A stretch of 64,000 nucleotides of DNA from Xenophilus sp. AP218F. Its GTDB lineage: Bacteria; Pseudomonadota; Gammaproteobacteria; Burkholderiales; Chromobacteriaceae. The DNA lies in contig NJIE01000028.1 in assembly GCA_002213445.1 (NCBI GenBank), positions 39,771 to 103,770 on the forward strand, read 5' to 3'. Below, piece after piece: positions 63,090 through 64,000 of this stretch. The notes beneath the pieces were generated by a model. It was not told the DNA's origin. It saw only the letters and a list, made by a program, of their open reading frames with translations, and searched no databases. Each line of letters starts with the position of its first letter. Within the stretch, counting starts at the first letter, position 1. The translations under genes were made by a program, and so were the position numbers.

Positions 63090-63725
63090 TCAGTTCAGAG
63101 TCAGTCGCCGCAACTGTCCCATCGACTCCACCCTGAAATCAACTTGAGGCGGCAGGCGCGGCTCGCGGCTGACCCAGATGGTGGTCATGCCAAGCTCCTT
63201 GGCGGTCAGCAGATTCGGCAAGGAATCTTCCACCATGATGCATTCGCGAGGGTTCAGTTTCTCGCGCGCCAGTACGGTCTCAAAAGCCTGCAAGTGAGGC
63301 TTGGGTACATAATCCAGTCTCTCCACGCCATAAATGCTTTCGAAGTGGCGCGTGATGCGCATTCTGTCCAGCAGACCTTCCACGTAATGCTGCGGCCCGT
63401 TCGACAAGAGAATCTTCCTGCCGCGCAACGAATCCAGGCTGGCCGCCAGGTCCTCTTCATACTGCAGCCATTGCGCCAGTACTTCCACCGGGTGGGTTTC
63501 AAGCAGGAATTGCTGCGGGTCTATGCCGTGATGAGTGGTCAGGCCGTGCATGGTCGCGCCGTATTGAGCCCAATAGCGCGAGCGCAAAGCGCCCGCCTCT
63601 TCTGCATCCACGTTCAGGTGACGCATCATGTATTCGGTCATGAGCTGGTTGATGTGGGCGAAAATCCCGCCGCTGGCATGATGCAGCGTGTCGTCCAGGT
63701 CGAAAATCCAGGTTTTATGCTTCAC
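63090..63725 (-). CDS. HAD hydrolase, pyrimidine 5'-nucleotidase type
   Basis: A 211-residue haloacid dehalogenase-fold phosphatase, subfamily IA (SDT1/YjjG-like pyrimidine 5'-nucleotidase). The nucleophile motif is WIFDLDDTL (D9, D11), motif II is ILLSNGP, motif III lysine is in YVPKPHLQAF, and motif IV is CIMVEDSLPNL. It dephosphorylates nucleoside monophosphates or related damaged nucleotides. It lies between the FimV-domain gene (convergent) and the rRNA operon promoter (divergent). Confidence 0.87.
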   Translation of the reverse strand: MKHKTWIFDLDDTLHHASGGIFAHINQLMTEYMMRHLNVDAEEAGALRSRYWAQYGATMHGLTTHHGIDPQQFLLETHPVEVLAQWLQYEEDLAASLDSLRGRKILLSNGPQHYVEGLLDRMRITRHFESIYGVERLDYVPKPHLQAFETVLAREKLNPRECIMVEDSLPNLLTAKELGMTTIWVSREPRLPPQVDFRVESMGQLRRLTLN

Positions 63726-63901
63726 GTAAGTGCTCGAAGTGCTGCGAAAGGAGCCAGATTATCCATCCGGTCGGCGGAGCTGACCAGTATTCTGCGACCC
63801 TTTCCCAAGGAGGGTTGAGTTTTTTTGGTTTTTCATTTCATTTTATATCAATGACTTGCGTGTTTCGGCCCGTTTTTTTGCGATTTTCCGACGCAAAGGT
63901 G

Positions 63902-63930
63902 TTGACGGGTCAGGGGTCGGGGAGTATAGT
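63902..63930 (+). promoter_or_regulatory. Ribosomal RNA operon promoter
   Basis: TTGACG (63902-63907), a 17-base spacer and TATAGT (63925-63930) form a near-consensus sigma-70 promoter. It is followed by the GC-rich discriminator TCGCCTCC expected at a stringently controlled rrn promoter. Upstream T-rich DNA (about 63814-63868) could act as an UP element or Fis-binding region. Confidence 0.88.
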
Positions 63931-63976
63931 TCGCCTCCTCAGCTGACGCAGCGAACGAAACGAAGCGATCAGCACC

Positions 63977-63987
63977 GCTCTTTAACA
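63977..63987 (+). promoter_or_regulatory. rrn boxA antitermination site
   Basis: GCTCTTTAACA matches the boxA core bound by NusB/NusE in ribosomal RNA leaders. It lies about 47 bases after the promoter -10. The 16S rRNA gene should begin just beyond the window edge. Confidence 0.9.
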
Positions 63988-64000
63988 GAACGAATAACCG

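Overview
The window is a GC-rich, gene-dense stretch of chromosome from a beta-proteobacterium. It looks most like Chromobacterium or a near relative (Chromobacteriaceae, Neisseriales). The support is the ponA | pilMNOPQ-aroK-aroB arrangement, a PhaM-type granule protein, RegB/RegA, PrlC, a NADP-malic enzyme beside a TRAP transporter, and overall codon use. That placement is inference from gene content. No phage genes, insertion sequences or CRISPR array are visible. One tRNA gene is present. The window ends inside the leader of a ribosomal RNA operon.

Layout: 0-9 kb holds an amino-acid permease, gamma-carbonic anhydrase, oligopeptidase A, exonuclease III, an RquA-like enzyme (rhodoquinone synthesis), an expanded Asr-type acid-shock protein and ferredoxin-NADP reductase. 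9.5-16 kb holds a two-gene module best read as PlcP/Agt lipid remodelling (phospholipid to glycolipid, normally under phosphate starvation), a CynX/NimT transporter, a LysR regulator and a QseBC/PmrAB-type two-component pair with a PmrA-type box in front of it. 16.8-22.9 kb is a copper/redox locus: OprC-type outer-membrane copper receptor, MbnP lipoprotein and MbnH di-heme enzyme on the minus strand, divergent from the redox two-component system RegB/RegA, with a RegA-type box in the shared region.

23-36.5 kb holds an acyl-CoA synthetase, a candidate small RNA, a chemoreceptor, a TPR/glycosyltransferase-like protein, a tightly coupled five-gene minus-strand operon (DUF485, acetate-type symporter, GST, cupin, FAD dehydrogenase), an acetyltransferase, a Tat-exported phospholipase C and a methyltransferase. 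36.7-52 kb holds dnaE, a flavin reductase, a VirK/YbjX protein, an ArnT-like GT39 membrane glycosyltransferase, phaM, malic enzyme, the DctPQM TRAP transporter and a divergent PAS-containing sensor kinase. This last group suggests C4-dicarboxylate sensing, uptake and conversion to pyruvate.

52-64 kb holds tRNA-Ala(CGC), a hydroxybutyrate-type SDR, PBP1A, the type IV pilus alignment/secretin operon pilMNOPQ, aroK-aroB, a small stand-alone FimV C-terminal-domain protein, a HAD phosphatase and the rrn promoter with boxA. The points most worth checking are the MbnP/MbnH-OprC-RegBA cluster, the Asr gene with an RstA-like box, the RquA homologue, the PlcP/Agt pair and the candidate small RNA.
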